Positions 18,884 through 31,187 of a DNA stretch of 64,000 nt are shown one piece after another. The DNA is from Chondrus crispus (taxonomy: Eukaryota; Rhodophyta; Florideophyceae; Gigartinales; Gigartinaceae), in the NCBI RefSeq assembly GCF_000350225.1, contig NW_005179158.1:740158-804157 (forward strand). The letters are read 5' to 3'. The notes below the pieces were generated by a model. It saw nothing but the letters and a program-made list of their open reading frames with translations. It was not told the DNA's origin and searched no databases. The translations under genes were made by a program, and so were the position numbers. Each line of letters begins with the position of its first letter. Position 1 is the stretch's first letter.

Positions 18884-21523
18884 ACTGTACATTGCCATTT
18901 CATCCTTTACAGAACCAAGATGAAAGCCGTCTAGTGTACGGTAGTGGTCGTGTAGTCGCAGATTAGCAATGAAAATCGTGCACGCAAATTGAGAAGGTAC
19001 AGGATTAGCCTTTCAACTCTGCCTTTCTGCATGCCTGTCGTGAATAACTCTATTGCTCCTCATTGGCGACATGTCTACCGGAATTCATGATTGACGGCAC
19101 TGGTGGAAGACCATCCATCCTACCGCAGCAGGGTAGGGAATTCTTCCAGGATTTCTGGTCATTCGAACAATCGCTAATTCAAATCTTAATCAAACATCAA
19201 TCCATTCTCTGTCAACGCATGTTGAAGAACCTGCTGGACATGAGCCAGTACTGTACGTGGATTTTCATGGCTATGTTAAAGGAAAGAGGTACAACCATAC
19301 TGGAGAAAGTTTCGATCCCTTCTTGCGCATGTGAAAGTCACACATGCCCCCTGTCAGTGCATGATACTGTAGAATATAGACTAAAGCTGCACAGCTTTAC
19401 TGTACTGCGTAGAACCCAGTGGTGAGCTACAGTACAAGAAATATCTTCTTGTTGTCTGGTATGGTAAGCTGGTGCGGCTTCTGGTACGTAGTGTACCATC
19501 ATGGACTGCATTCCAATCCATAGAAGCAATACCTCTTCCGCTGGAAAGAAGTACACCACGTGGGCCCCGCAGCCCGTATTCAAATCAACTTGCTTTCGTC
19601 AGACTTCGAGACCGCATGTATAAGGAGCGTTGTGTGCAACATGTTGTGTACTAACGTTTGGAATAACCCAGGTCACTTCACCCCTTTTACATGTTGTGAG
19701 CTGAAAACATACATTGACCGGGTAGAAACAGTAGTCTGTGTTTCGCTCTGTAGGCCTGACACGTCATGTAAAGCATTGGAAACTTGTCGTTATGGGTAGA
19801 GTGGCAGCAACCGCTATCCACAGAGGCATAAACTACGTTTTTGAGCGTTTTGCTCTTGATTCAAAGATTGATGTGGCACCACCAGAGCCAGTGGCCATCA
19901 CTTTGCGACTGTTGTGCAGTGCTTTTATTGTTTTTTTTGCGATTCGATTGTTCACAATGAGTTTGTGCGTCTGGACCCAGATTCACAGTCGATCCCGGCA
20001 CAATCAAAAGCAAAGCATGCTCCTGTTTTGTACTCCATTGTTTTTGCACTCTCTCCTGGCCATGCCAGAATGAATTCATGGAGCGGTAATTGCATCAAAA
20101 GAGAAAAAGTTTTATCCCCTGTGTGTGTTTTTTTTGGAATGTTGTCTTGTCGACCGAGGCGCTCTTCGCATTAGTGACAAACGGCTGCTAGGAGCGATGC
20201 ACAGGGTTTCTCTGGAAGGAAATGTCTAATTATGTCTGCATTGCTGTTCCACGAACAACAACAAGGAGGAGCCCACGATAGTTAGGAGTCAAAACTTTGG
20301 ACAAATCAAAGTGTTCGAGTTGTTCATGGCCATTTTGTGGAGTGTTTTATGTCATCCCCGTTGGCGTTCAGAATGCCGAGGCCTGAAAAGTTGGGGGGCT
20401 GATATCATGCCAACTAATTACGTAGCTGCGGTAAGAGCTTTAAGCACCGTTTCGCTTTAAGCACCGTTTCGGGTTGTTGCGAAAAGAGCCGTACGATTCA
20501 GGCGCTTTGTCGGCAAATTGGTGGAGGATAAGCTTACTCATAGTGGCTTCGGTTCTCCAGCATGCCATGTCCCGCAGCAGTCTATTGCTGATGTGTTGCT
20601 TCCTCCAGTGGCAGATTTATGCACTAATCATGAAAGCCGGAGCCAAGCAAAGGCAGGGACGTGCCGCACAGTAGTTTGATCGCGACGTTTCAAGGAGTGG
20701 TAAGACTACATGACTACTTTGGGAGAGCAAGGAACCAACGATCTCCAATCTTTTATCCGAACACAGTAACTGCACAGTGCACTTCGGACTAGATATCCGT
20801 TGTTATGAGATAGCATTCGCAACAATAGTCATTGAATAAAGCATAATATGCTTTATATGCTTTATTATATATATATATTATACTGTACGAGTATCCCATA
20901 GCGTAGACTGCTTTCCATTGACATCGTAGCGTGACCCCGTCCCTCGCTGCCAGTCAAGACTCGCCGTGACACAGCACAGATATATACTGTAATGCAAAAT
21001 GTATTCCCCTCCTTCAGTCGCGCGAGGCCATCCGTTTTATAGTATACAGTACTGTATGATGTCTATCGTCTTACACTATGAACTATAAGATCAGTATATT
21101 TTTAACGCACTACGTAAATACTGTATGCACAGAACTCTCCTGACTTTTACTGATCCGTTAGAATTATACCAAATAAGACTGTAATTTGAACTTACAGTAC
21201 TATTTTCATGTTAAAACATTGCTCATCAATCAGTTTCCTTCGTGAAATGACGGTGGTCCATTTCCTGTTGAGCCAAAATACTCAATTGCAGCCGTGGTAC
21301 GTCATATATATGTATACATTTACAGCTGTTGACAGCAGCTACACACCTACTGCATATGTGCGAAAAGTTCTATTTTGCTATAATTCAAGAGCTATCCGTT
21401 TCATATTACAGCACTCGCGTTGTACGGTATCCTTACAGGGAGCAGTGTTATGAATCCCAGTTCTGGACGTTCGATCCGCAGGGTCCCAGAAATATACACC
21501 GAATATTTTCTTTCTAAGGAATA
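18884..21523. other. Gene-poor stretch
   Basis: Scattered short frames below about 120 codons, none with a recognised motif. The sequence is AT-rich near 20840-20885 (TA repeats) and carries TACTGTAC-type motifs. Confidence 0.45.
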
Positions 21524-21527
21524 CTAG

Positions 21528-21880
21528 TGTCTATCGGACCATTGTCCTCATATGAGGACATTATTCGGCCTATTTTATTCTTGACTTCTGCTTCCAGAAC
21601 AAGAAAGAAAAAGATACCCGATACCCGTGCCACCGTACTTGACTTCTGACTTGGGGCCAGAAAGAACTTTGTGAGAATTGCTTGTTCTTCCTGGTTGTTT
21701 TTAGATATGTCTGGAAAAGAACCTTTTTTAAACAACCTTAAAACCGCATGTAAAATAACTTTGAAACCAAAAACGCCATTTTAAAAAGGTAATTATGTAC
21801 TCAATCTGCATTATTACAGTAATGTTCAATTACATTTATATATTTTTGCGAAAACCGGCTGTCCTCATACAGTATAGACA
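21528..21880. repeat. MITE-like deletion derivative of the tyrosine-recombinase element
   Basis: It begins TGTCTATCGGACCATTG and ends ATAGACA, flanked on both sides by CTAG (21524-21527 and 21881-21884). The first ~75 bp match the right terminus of the 30728-36339 element, including the palindrome GTCCTCATATGAGGAC (21544-21559). The remainder matches that element's left part from about 33955 down to 30728, without the copia insertion. The tyrosine-recombinase gene is absent, so this is an internally deleted copy in opposite orientation. Confidence 0.8.
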
Positions 21881-21884
21881 CTAG

Positions 21885-24800
21885 GGTCGCGAAGAAATCG
21901 GCGAATATAATCGAATTCCGTGGGTCGGGACTCCTGAACCGAGACTAATTATTGCTTGTTTTTGAAATCTACACTTATTGAATGTTGTACATTTCAGGTC
22001 CTGCCTGTTTCGTATACTAACCACGTGTTGTTGGCTACATTTGCGCCCTTTTTTCATTACAATATCTCGCATTCGTTCCCCCAGTTGTGCCAGAGAGGTG
22101 AGTTTCTACTATAATTACATACAGCACGCTCCCCTCCTCATTCAATTCCTGCGAATTGACTGTACAACATACAGTATTTGCAAATATTTGGGACTGTACG
22201 CCCACAGAAAAGAACTCATTGTTGTTCGTTTTCGGCATATGCGGCCGGGATGGGGCCATGTGCCATGCCTTCAAGAGCATCCGAAGCCATCTGCGTTGAA
22301 CTGCACGTAACAATTGCGCGGCAAACCTGCCGTGCAGTTCATTGACCGCATACTGTACGTAAGATCCGTCTGCAATTTGCATTTTGAAACGGACCATATG
22401 CCTACATGAAATCTCTCATAACGAAAATCTTCTATGGGCTTCTTCTTCTGGACTGTGCGGCCAGTAATATGCTGTTCCGGGAAAAGTTTGTCGCAAATCA
22501 TGATCCGGAGATAGTCTCTTCTACTTTTACTGTACAGGTAAAACCCTGAATTGACATCACTTTTGTAAACGTAGCAATTTTAACTAGACGCTTGTAAACA
22601 ACGGCAAACTGAAGAAAGGCTTGTTGCATGTGCCATACGCAGGCTTTTGCTACCCACGAGGAAGGCTGTCCCCCGGCTGACATCAGTCTTGCCTGGGCTG
22701 ATTTCTCACACGCCTTGATTCAAACGCCTCTGCATGCATTTCCAACACGCTGCACTGTATTGGGTTTGGACTCTGAGAGGGCAACGCTTGGGTACCATAG
22801 AGATAGGAGGAGAACTACCGAATTTCTCACTCTGCTTCAAGCATTTCGGTAACAACAAAACGTACACAAAGAGCCTACGATGAGAAACAAGTCGTCTATT
22901 CAAAACGAAGCGATATATCATGTACCCTTCAAGGGTACCACTCGAAGGGTACTGTACTGTACAGGCAAAATGAAACATGTCTGATTGTCCCGCGTACTGT
23001 ACGTATCACCTCTTGAGGATGGTCTTTCCGTGATGAAACTGTGTAGACTTGGCGTATCACTGTAGCTGCCTTTGGGGAAAAGGTACTCGAGCCCCCTCTT
23101 TGGGAAACGACGTGGCTTCTCTTTCATTTGCAATGCATCTTCACGGTGTCTGCTTTGACGGTATACTCACCACTACTGTCCAATACGGTTGTAAAACTTG
23201 AAAGCTCTCAGAAAGTAGAGAGAGCCTTAACAAAATGATTTGCGAAGCGCTCTATCTCTACTGGTGGCGGCCTCACATGTTATATCTTCTTGGGTGCTGA
23301 AGCACAGTATCAGAAATAACCGACCATCTCACTTTACTGTGTACTGTACGCCCAATCGATATTGTATGCTGCACGGTACCCTTGGTACTTTACTCCTTTA
23401 TTCACGCACAGCAGCAGTTGACCTCCCAATGATAGGCGGGATAAAACATGCCGCGTTCGTACTGAAATAGCTACCAAAACAAAGCAATCAACACAATGCA
23501 CCACCCTCAAGCAGTACCATAAAAACCTTCGCGCTTCTGCAGCATTCTTTTTGCCATGCAAGCTGTTATCGCTCATACTGATGTGAGGACGATGAGTGCT
23601 TCTGCACTCTGAGCCCAGAAATGCGTGTATAGAAATATGCACCACAGATACAGCCAGAACGCGTGTTCAGAGCGCAGCATTGCTTACCAAAAGCTGGAAA
23701 AGGCTCTTCACAATGTGATATGAATCGTTTTTCTTCTCAGCTGAAACAAGAAGAGACGTGGCCTTGACTCTGATTGGGAATTGCAGACATCGCGATAAAA
23801 TTTTAAATGAATAGGGCAGCTTCACACACGATAAAGAGACATTGTGCATAAAATTCAAGTTTATCATTAAGCCTGTGGCCTGTTCTCTCAGCGAACGCTA
23901 CTGGTTTCCGACGGAAGCAAAGATACCGACGGTCTGATAGCCGAAGGTAGCACACCGACACAAACTCGTGCCGCTATTCGAGACGAAAGGCAATATTGTA
24001 TGTAGTGTGAGGCAGGAGTTCCCGTCTTAGATCACAAGCCACATCGGAAGGTTGGGTGCGTCCTACATCGAACACTTACAGTACAATATAATGCGATGCG
24101 GTGCATGCACAATCTACAGACGGGCCACAAGGGTTGAACCACGATGGTTTTGATGTACCGAGTGTTTTGTAGTGGGGTGAAGTTGTAAGAGGAAGAACTA
24201 ATTGTTCTTTCTGTACTGGTATGGAAAGTACCCTTGGTACCGTCCATACGGTGCATCTGTGCAGAATTACAATTTTGTTTATCCCGAATGAGTCTCGAGG
24301 ACTGCTTTCAGCTGACGTGATGATGTGATCTTCTGCAGAGGGACAAAATTGCCACTTCACGAGACCTCTATGCATCCCACTGAAACCAAGTGGTATTACA
24401 CTTTACGTATCATCTCACGTCACACAATATGAAGCGGGTCCCCTGCTTGATTTATGACGTTTTAAGGGTAGTTATCATACTATACGTCTTCTGCAGTTGT
24501 CAATCGAGAGCACTTATTATTCCGGATCCCCACCAAAGATGGGGCCATAGGGCCATCTGCGTATCTTTTGTTGTCCAATTATTGACCTGTGCATGGTACC
24601 CTTGGTACTATCTCGTCACGATACCATAGAAAATGACCGGATGTAAACTTTAATAGTCGGAGAGGAGACACCTCGATAAAAAGCAAATGAAAAACATGAA
24701 TAAATTATGTATATTTTTAGGAGTTATTCAGTGTAAGCGATATTCTTGTACTTGTAGTCGTTCCTTGTCAAAAAACGCGAAACCGAAAGGAGCTGATGGC

Positions 24801-26262
24801 TCGAACCTAGTAAAATTTTCACTTCTCCAGTCACGATAATCTCCACGCACACTAAAGCAACGCTTTGAAAGTGGAAAGATAAAATTTAAAAGTCAACAAG
24901 GTGGCAGTGGGTGGTCCTGTAAACATTTTCAGGTTCTAGAAGAGCACCCTTTCGTCACAAAAGGATGTTGAACGCACATGGTTTTTGTATATTTCGAAGA
25001 ATAAGCATGTCTCTCACTGCAAATCGTTCTCATGTTGCTATTGTGGTATAGCATTGTTTGTAGTATATCAAACATTTCAGAATCGCTTTGCATTTTCAAA
25101 CATGCGGAGTTGTAACACTTTCTCCGTGAATATAATAGCAATGGAAAAGAAGTAAACTAAGCAGAAAGCATATAGAGTTATGCAACCTATGCTTTGAGAT
25201 ATCGTGGATATCAACTCTGAACATCTCATTAAGGAACTCTCTTCGTTGACAGATATATATACTGTAGCATCCCAACTTTCATTGAGAAAATCCGATCTAC
25301 AGTAGACTGAACAGCGTATAGTATTTCGCACTGTGACACAAATGGCCAGGTGTTCGCAATTCTGAAATAGGTATCCACGTACCGTTGCTTTAAAGCCTAA
25401 GAGTGATTTCTACACATTGTCAGAGAACCCGTTTCTGATTCTGATGTACTTCACACTACTAGAAACGCTCGAAAGAAGGACTCTTCTTAAAAAAATGATT
25501 TACTGTTGTACAGTATCATGTTTCTAGTCTAGCGACATCCCGAGGCAGTACGCACCGGCATAGGTTGCATCAGCCTCTGCCGCCCTTTCTTCTCTCAGCT
25601 GTCCTCGTAGCATTAAAGAAAAAATATTATTTGTACTCCTTCCAGTGATGCGGGGCAGAGGCACAAAGACTCAATGAGCAAGAGGGGTATCAGTCCGACA
25701 GAGCTGGTGTGAAGTTCACACATTGAAATTCGCCTTTATCATTTCTATCATAAGCATGGAAAGAAATCTGATATTTTTGAGGAAAAGTTCATTAACTCAG
25801 TCGTGGTAGCTTATTTTCTGTGGCTATCTTCAGTACATGGGGAGACGCTGCACTCGACGCAAGACTTTGAAGCAATGAAGCAAGTGCTCGATTTCAAAGT
25901 TTAGTCAGCGTTGAGATGGTCCAACACACTGTAGTACTCAGTCGTGCTCTCCTAAGCGTGTGTTGTCGTAGCCACAAAGACTTTTTCTCTCTCCCGGCCG
26001 ATGTTGGGATCGCCAGAAGGATACTACCTACTGCACGAATATGGATTAGTTACTGAAAGGAGATCATGTCCTTTTGCGTAGACATCGGGTCGTTCAATGA
26101 TCAACTCGGAGAATATAGAGAGTAATACTTCTGTTTCGAAGTGAAATGGAAACAATAAAGTACTCTCAATCAATTGCATGCCTCAGAATTTGGGTAGAGC
26201 CAGTCCAGATGCTCTACACCGCGACCGCAAACCTGCTCTGACCAATCAAGTGCTTTTGAAAG
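21885..26262. other. Gene-poor stretch with short dispersed palindromes
   Basis: No frame with a recognised family. Several copies of a GTACCCTT..GGTAC palindrome occur at 22922-22938, 23376-23388, 24228-24240 and 24596-24608, often next to TACTGTAC. Confidence 0.45.
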
Positions 26263-26338
26263 CACTTCCATATCATATTTCTGGACTTCTCTGCTCTGAT
26301 TTCAGAGCAGAGAAGTCCAGAAATATGATATAGAAGTG
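26263..26338. repeat. Long near-perfect DNA palindrome
   Basis: Arms 26270-26299 and 26302-26331 are exact reverse complements (30 bp) around a 2-nt TT centre. After one mismatch another 6 bp pair, giving 37-bp arms. The spacer is too short for a typical microRNA loop. It could extrude as a cruciform or be a terminal fragment of a foldback element. No gene is near. Confidence 0.9.
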
Positions 26339-27168
26339 TACAAGTAAAGTAAATTTTACAACGAGTTGCATTTGAGAGAAAAGGGACCTGCACAAATTTG
26401 TGGCACATCTGTACCCTAACGGAGATTTGTTGTGCAAGATGCAACTTCGAACATTTGACCAGTCATGAAAGCTGGAAACTTGTATGACGGCGTGACAAAA
26501 AAGCTGGTACTGTGTGTGGTAAATATAGACATCAGCTAGGCTGGAAACAGAAAAAGGCAGGTTCACGCATGGTATTGTGACTGATATCATTACACGGAAA
26601 GGATGAGTATTAAAAGATGAGCTGCCTCGCTGAGTGTCTATTGGGGGTTGCTACCAAAGACGGCTCAGGGGCTCGGTGAGCAAAGCAGTATGGAAGGCTA
26701 TTTGGTAAACGATATTGAGCAAGCGGCATTGCTGCATCATGCAAAATCCATAAATTGAATCATTTGCTGGGCCTTTTCCGAAACGGTATTCTCGCTTTAA
26801 AAAACACCCCAAATTCGCGTCGACTTTCCTGAACAGGCTCCCAAAGTTCTGCAAGAATCATTGTGAACCAAAAGTCATGTGTGCTTCTGCCATAGTAGGT
26901 CCCTGTATGGTTCTGTCAATATCATTTTGTAGAGGGTGTCAATTGACGTTTCTGTAGTGTTGTGCATGGGGCAACAAAGAGCATACCGAAGATGTGCCTG
27001 GCAGACTGAGAGGCATCAACTTCAGCAGGGTACTTAAAGACAGTGCAACGCTTTCCTCCCACAACGGGCGCATCCATCAGCTCTGCCCATCCGTGCGTTC
27101 CGCTCCTCCGAACGATCACACCACCTCTCCTGTCTTGTCTTCGATTCGCGCTGACTGAAACCTTCTTG

Positions 27169-27798
27169 ATGCTCAACATGGTTCACCACACACCCCACGT
27201 CCTTCCATCTCTCCCGCACTACTCCCTTCCGTCCTTGTCCGCCAACATCCCTTTTTCCGCGTCCATGTCAGAGTCTTCAACACGACTGTCAAACTTTTCA
27301 TCCAAGCACATCATGCACAAGCCCCTCCCGTTTTTCCGGACAGACTTTTCAAGCCGTTCTCATGGTGATTACTGCTCCAGAACCTCTTCGGAAATGCTTC
27401 CTTTCGGGCCGCTGTCTGAACAGCCTGGATATATTCCAATTCTGCCACGGACTAGCTCTGCATCGGAGATGTTCGAAAAGATATGTGAAACGTGCAATGC
27501 CTCTCATGACGGATCGTTCGGCGCTGGCAGATTTTGTTCTTCCCGTTGCGCGAGAACTGTCGGGGGACTCGCGCATCGGAAGAAGCGACTGTTGGAACGA
27601 GGTGCTCGAGCTCGGTTGGCAGCGGAGACACGAGCAAAGGCGAAGGGTTATCACGGAATAGTGAAGACTCAGCGTGAATGTTCACCTCTAAATGACCGGT
27701 TGCTCATATCATCTAGCAGTGCGGTCACCGGCATAACACCTTCCCCACCTCCCCGCTCAATGATGAACATTGGATCTTTGTTAAATCCTTCGAATTAA
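27169..27798 (+). CDS. Unrecognised protein with a Cys4 GRFC-type zinc motif
   Basis: First ATG of the frame is at 27169 (209 aa, stop TAA); later ATGs at 27178 and 27265 are possible starts. The N-terminal half is rich in Ser, Pro and His. Residues about 104-130 read ICETCNASHDGSFGAGRFCS then SRCART: C-x2-C-x13-C-x3-C around a GS-G-GRFCS core, followed by a basic stretch (HRKKRLLERGARARL). Similar small Cys4 motifs occur in uncharacterised proteins of plants and protists. Binding of zinc and perhaps nucleic acid is inferred only from the motif. It is the best candidate host gene in the window. No neighbour suggests a pathway. Confidence 0.6.
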   Translation: MLNMVHHTPHVLPSLPHYSLPSLSANIPFSASMSESSTRLSNFSSKHIMHKPLPFFRTDFSSRSHGDYCSRTSSEMLPFGPLSEQPGYIPILPRTSSASEMFEKICETCNASHDGSFGAGRFCSSRCARTVGGLAHRKKRLLERGARARLAAETRAKAKGYHGIVKTQRECSPLNDRLLISSSSAVTGITPSPPPRSMMNIGSLLNPSN

Positions 27799-30727
27799 AC
27801 GGGGAAGAGATTCACTACCGATCCGTAATCTATTTTTCGAACTAACTTTATATCGTGCCACTGTTTGACTTCAAAACTCAACGATCTTTCATTAAACTAC
27901 AACCAATCCTGTACATTTTCTTTCGCTTCTTGAACCGGGTGCCATTATCTTTCGCCAATTGTCTTAAAACTTCTTGCGGAGAATGTCGTTGCTTCGTTTC
28001 ACACATAGGAAACAATTCTCAAAGATAAGAGAACCAACAACTCCGCACATTTACCTAGTTTTGCGTATAAGTCCTGTCGAGAGCAAGGGATGAGATCGAA
28101 TCACAGGCTTGTGCACCGTACGTCCGATATACCGCACCAGACTCAAGAGTAAGACCATGACACTGTTTCTGCTATCCAGTACCCAGGGTACTGTACTAGA
28201 TAATTTTCCGTGCTATTGTTACACAAGCATCTTGGCCTGTGCCAGCACATACTGCATGCAAGGCGTGTGTTTGCGCCATTTTGTCAAAGTGTATACAGTA
28301 TCGCACTTCCCACTCCACTCGTTATTTTGCATTCGCACCTGCAGTAGTGCGCGACTGTACACAAATTCTGTTGTTCTACCTTGATCGCACAATTCGGACC
28401 TATTTACAACACAAAAGTCCATTTCACCTCTTGATCACGTAAAAAAGGCACCTGATCGCCCCCCTAAACGCAAAATGGCCCAATAGTAAAAGGGGATCAC
28501 AGTGGCATAGTGGACAAAGATAATTGTTAAAATCTGACGAGAGGGGAGAAAAAGCAAAAGGGCCATGTTAGAGCTCTGAGGACCAACCGTAAAGTACCAG
28601 ATCTGCTTCATGTATGGCTGCACTAGGGTAGCCGCTGAACGTGAAACTCATCAAAGCAATGAAGCACCAGAGAGCACGGAGAGAGTGACCAAACGGAAGA
28701 GCCGTTTACTGGGCGTTCAAAGTGTAAACGAGAGGTTGACTTGATGGCCTGAGAGACGTTCTATGAGAGTGCCATAATTCAAAGGTGACTGTATGCTAGT
28801 GCGTCGCATTACGTGGGCTCTCGAGTTCACGGAACGGCTTGCTTCAATTGACGTCTCTCGCAAGTTGACACAATGCGGTATGACATCATTGTTTTAAAGG
28901 CGTGGACGTACGTGCTATTGCTGTTTGGAAACATTGATATCCATTTCGGGGTAAGACGTGGCAGACTCGAGGACGTGAGGGTCCCAAGTTGCGGTGTACT
29001 GTAGTCATACCCTTCCTTACTGTAGGCCAAATCCATATCGAGCTATGCACGAAGAAGGCTCTTCAGCAGGAAGACGTCATTGGCTTGGCGCAAATTTACA
29101 TCTCGTGCGTACATGTAAACTTCATGCAGCATTACATTTCGTTGTAATGCAGGTGAGGTCTGGAGTTTGGGCTTGCGTCAACCCTCACCTCGTCTCTTTT
29201 CTTCACCCCAGCACGATCGATTTGTGTGTCTACACGGCATGTCAGCTCGATCGAGCTCAGAAGTTTCTGCCTGTGGCCTCACTTGCCGTCCAACTAGACG
29301 CAAATGATTAGATATTGGCGGAGGCCGCCGATTCGAACTGTTGCAACGGCAACACAACACATTATCTCTGACACCGTTCCAATGCAATGCACTGTGGGAT
29401 AGTGAGTTATTCTGATGGCAAGGTTGCGGGTAGCTCTTCCACGAATCGTGGGGTGTGAAATGCTTTTTTCGTTTCTGCTGGGTAGTTTGCTCCAGCGCCC
29501 CAGAACGAAGTCACCTTTGTCAAATGGGTACTGTGGAGCACCTCTGTGACGATTCCCCACCGAGGTGCTCGACCCATCAATCAAATTGCATGGTGTGGCG
29601 GAAAACATTGCTCGTATGATGAGAATTCAAAATGCAATGGAAGCCTCCAAGTTGTCCACGCTCTGCCTTGTTTGGAGCCGTATACTTGTCATTTGAGGCC
29701 CTTGTCACAGAAGTACCCTTTTAGGGTACTGTACAAGGGTACTGTAAAAGAGCAGAGGGTGTATTCCAAGGATCCTCTCCACCACCAGGACGCGCAGAGT
29801 ACGGTGGTATGGTAGTGCGTCTGGCAGAAGTATATTGTATGACGAAAATTTGGGTAGACATTCCGTGTCCCAACGAGGAGTCTTTTCTGAGTAAATCCTC
29901 ACTCCAAACAGTTTGGACGCGGTCTGGAGATAACTTTAGTATCTACAGATGTGGCGACCGGCCGCCCCGGACCTCAGCAGGTTTGGAGACCATTTCGTAA
30001 TCTCCAGGTCGGATAACTTTACTGAGGAATCCGGCCCGAAGCATCGCCCCACGAAGGGCTGGATCCTTCCATCACGTCACGTCACGCTTGCTGTGCAAGA
30101 CTGTAATTACGTATTGGCACAAATGTAGGAGGAGCAGGAGGTACCGCTCCACGGCGCATGCAACACGACTGTGCTATCTGTGGGCCAGAGGAATTGTTGG
30201 CACTTTGATTCACCTTCCCACTACACAATTCACTCTCTGGAGATTAATCAATGCTATCCCTCCGAAGCCCTGAGCTTCATGCCGTCACGTCGTAATGGCA
30301 CGGTATGGGTGGTCTCACTCAAATGTCCCATTGCTGTACCAGCAGAGATGGATTACGGAGCCGCAATACTGCGGGACGAAACTCGACATTTTTTGTCTGC
30401 TCCAACATTATTGTGCCGCTGCAGTATGCACTTGCTTCAGCAATGCAACAGCTACGGCTCCCAGTATGGATGTCCACCTGGCACTGTGCTATCAACAATC
30501 GTCGAATGGGTTCATGCAACGAATTAATTGCAGGCATCACATCAAACATCTTCTATTGGTATTTTCCGATACCGTAAGCAGTCACGAAAATGGTTCAGTT
30601 TCAAATGCTCTGTACCCAGAGTACCCTTTATAGTACTGTACGGTAGCGCTCCCCGACTGCGTCACTTCACCACTGCAACCAAACCATTACAGGGCGGTAC
30701 AATCACACAAGCTTTACCCTTGGGTAG
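27799..30727. other. Gene-poor stretch
   Basis: Only short frames without recognised motifs. Dispersed GTACCC..GGGTACTGTAC palindromes are at 28178-28197, 29712-29734 and about 30612-30642. Confidence 0.45.
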
Positions 30728-31045
30728 TGTCTATCAGACTGGGGCTTGTACTTTTCAGAGGACAGCTCTTTTTCTTGCAAAAATATATAAATTAAATTGA
30801 ACATTCGAAAAGCTACCTTGAGCTCTATTTTCTTAACGTTATTGTTTTCGGCAATAGCATCTTGCAGAACACCGGGATAGCAGCTTTGAATGTGCAAAAA
30901 GCTTAGGAAGATAATGCAGATTGAGTACCAATTTGCCTTTTTGAACTGGAGTTTTTGGTTTCGAAGTTATTTTACATGGAGTTTTAGGGTGGTTTAAAAA
31001 AGCGTCTTTTCCAGACATATCTAAAAACGACCACCGAGAACATGC

Positions 31046-31146
31046 TGTAAGAGAGACTCTAGACCTAGGGTCATCTTTACTGGGGGCATGAGCGACGACG
31101 GTGTTAAGTACGGTGGGAGTGTTATGTACACGTGTAAGATACTACA
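31046..31146 (-). repeat. 3' LTR of the copia-type element (101 bp)
   Basis: Minus-strand sequence begins TGTAGTATCTTACACG and ends CTCTCTTACA. An unusually short LTR. No clear polypurine tract was seen just upstream in the sense direction. Confidence 0.88.
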
Positions 31147-31187
31147 AGGAGTGGAGGATGATTGGTGGCGGCATCAAGTGGAGAAAA

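Noticed and set aside
21440..21500. Possible tRNA 3' half (GTTCGATCC)
   Set aside because: No complementary T-stem, acceptor partner or anticodon arm could be built around it.
22922..30642. CRISPR-like array from the repeated GTACCC palindromes
   Set aside because: Spacing is irregular (hundreds to thousands of bases), units are short and variable, there are no cas genes, and the DNA is eukaryotic.
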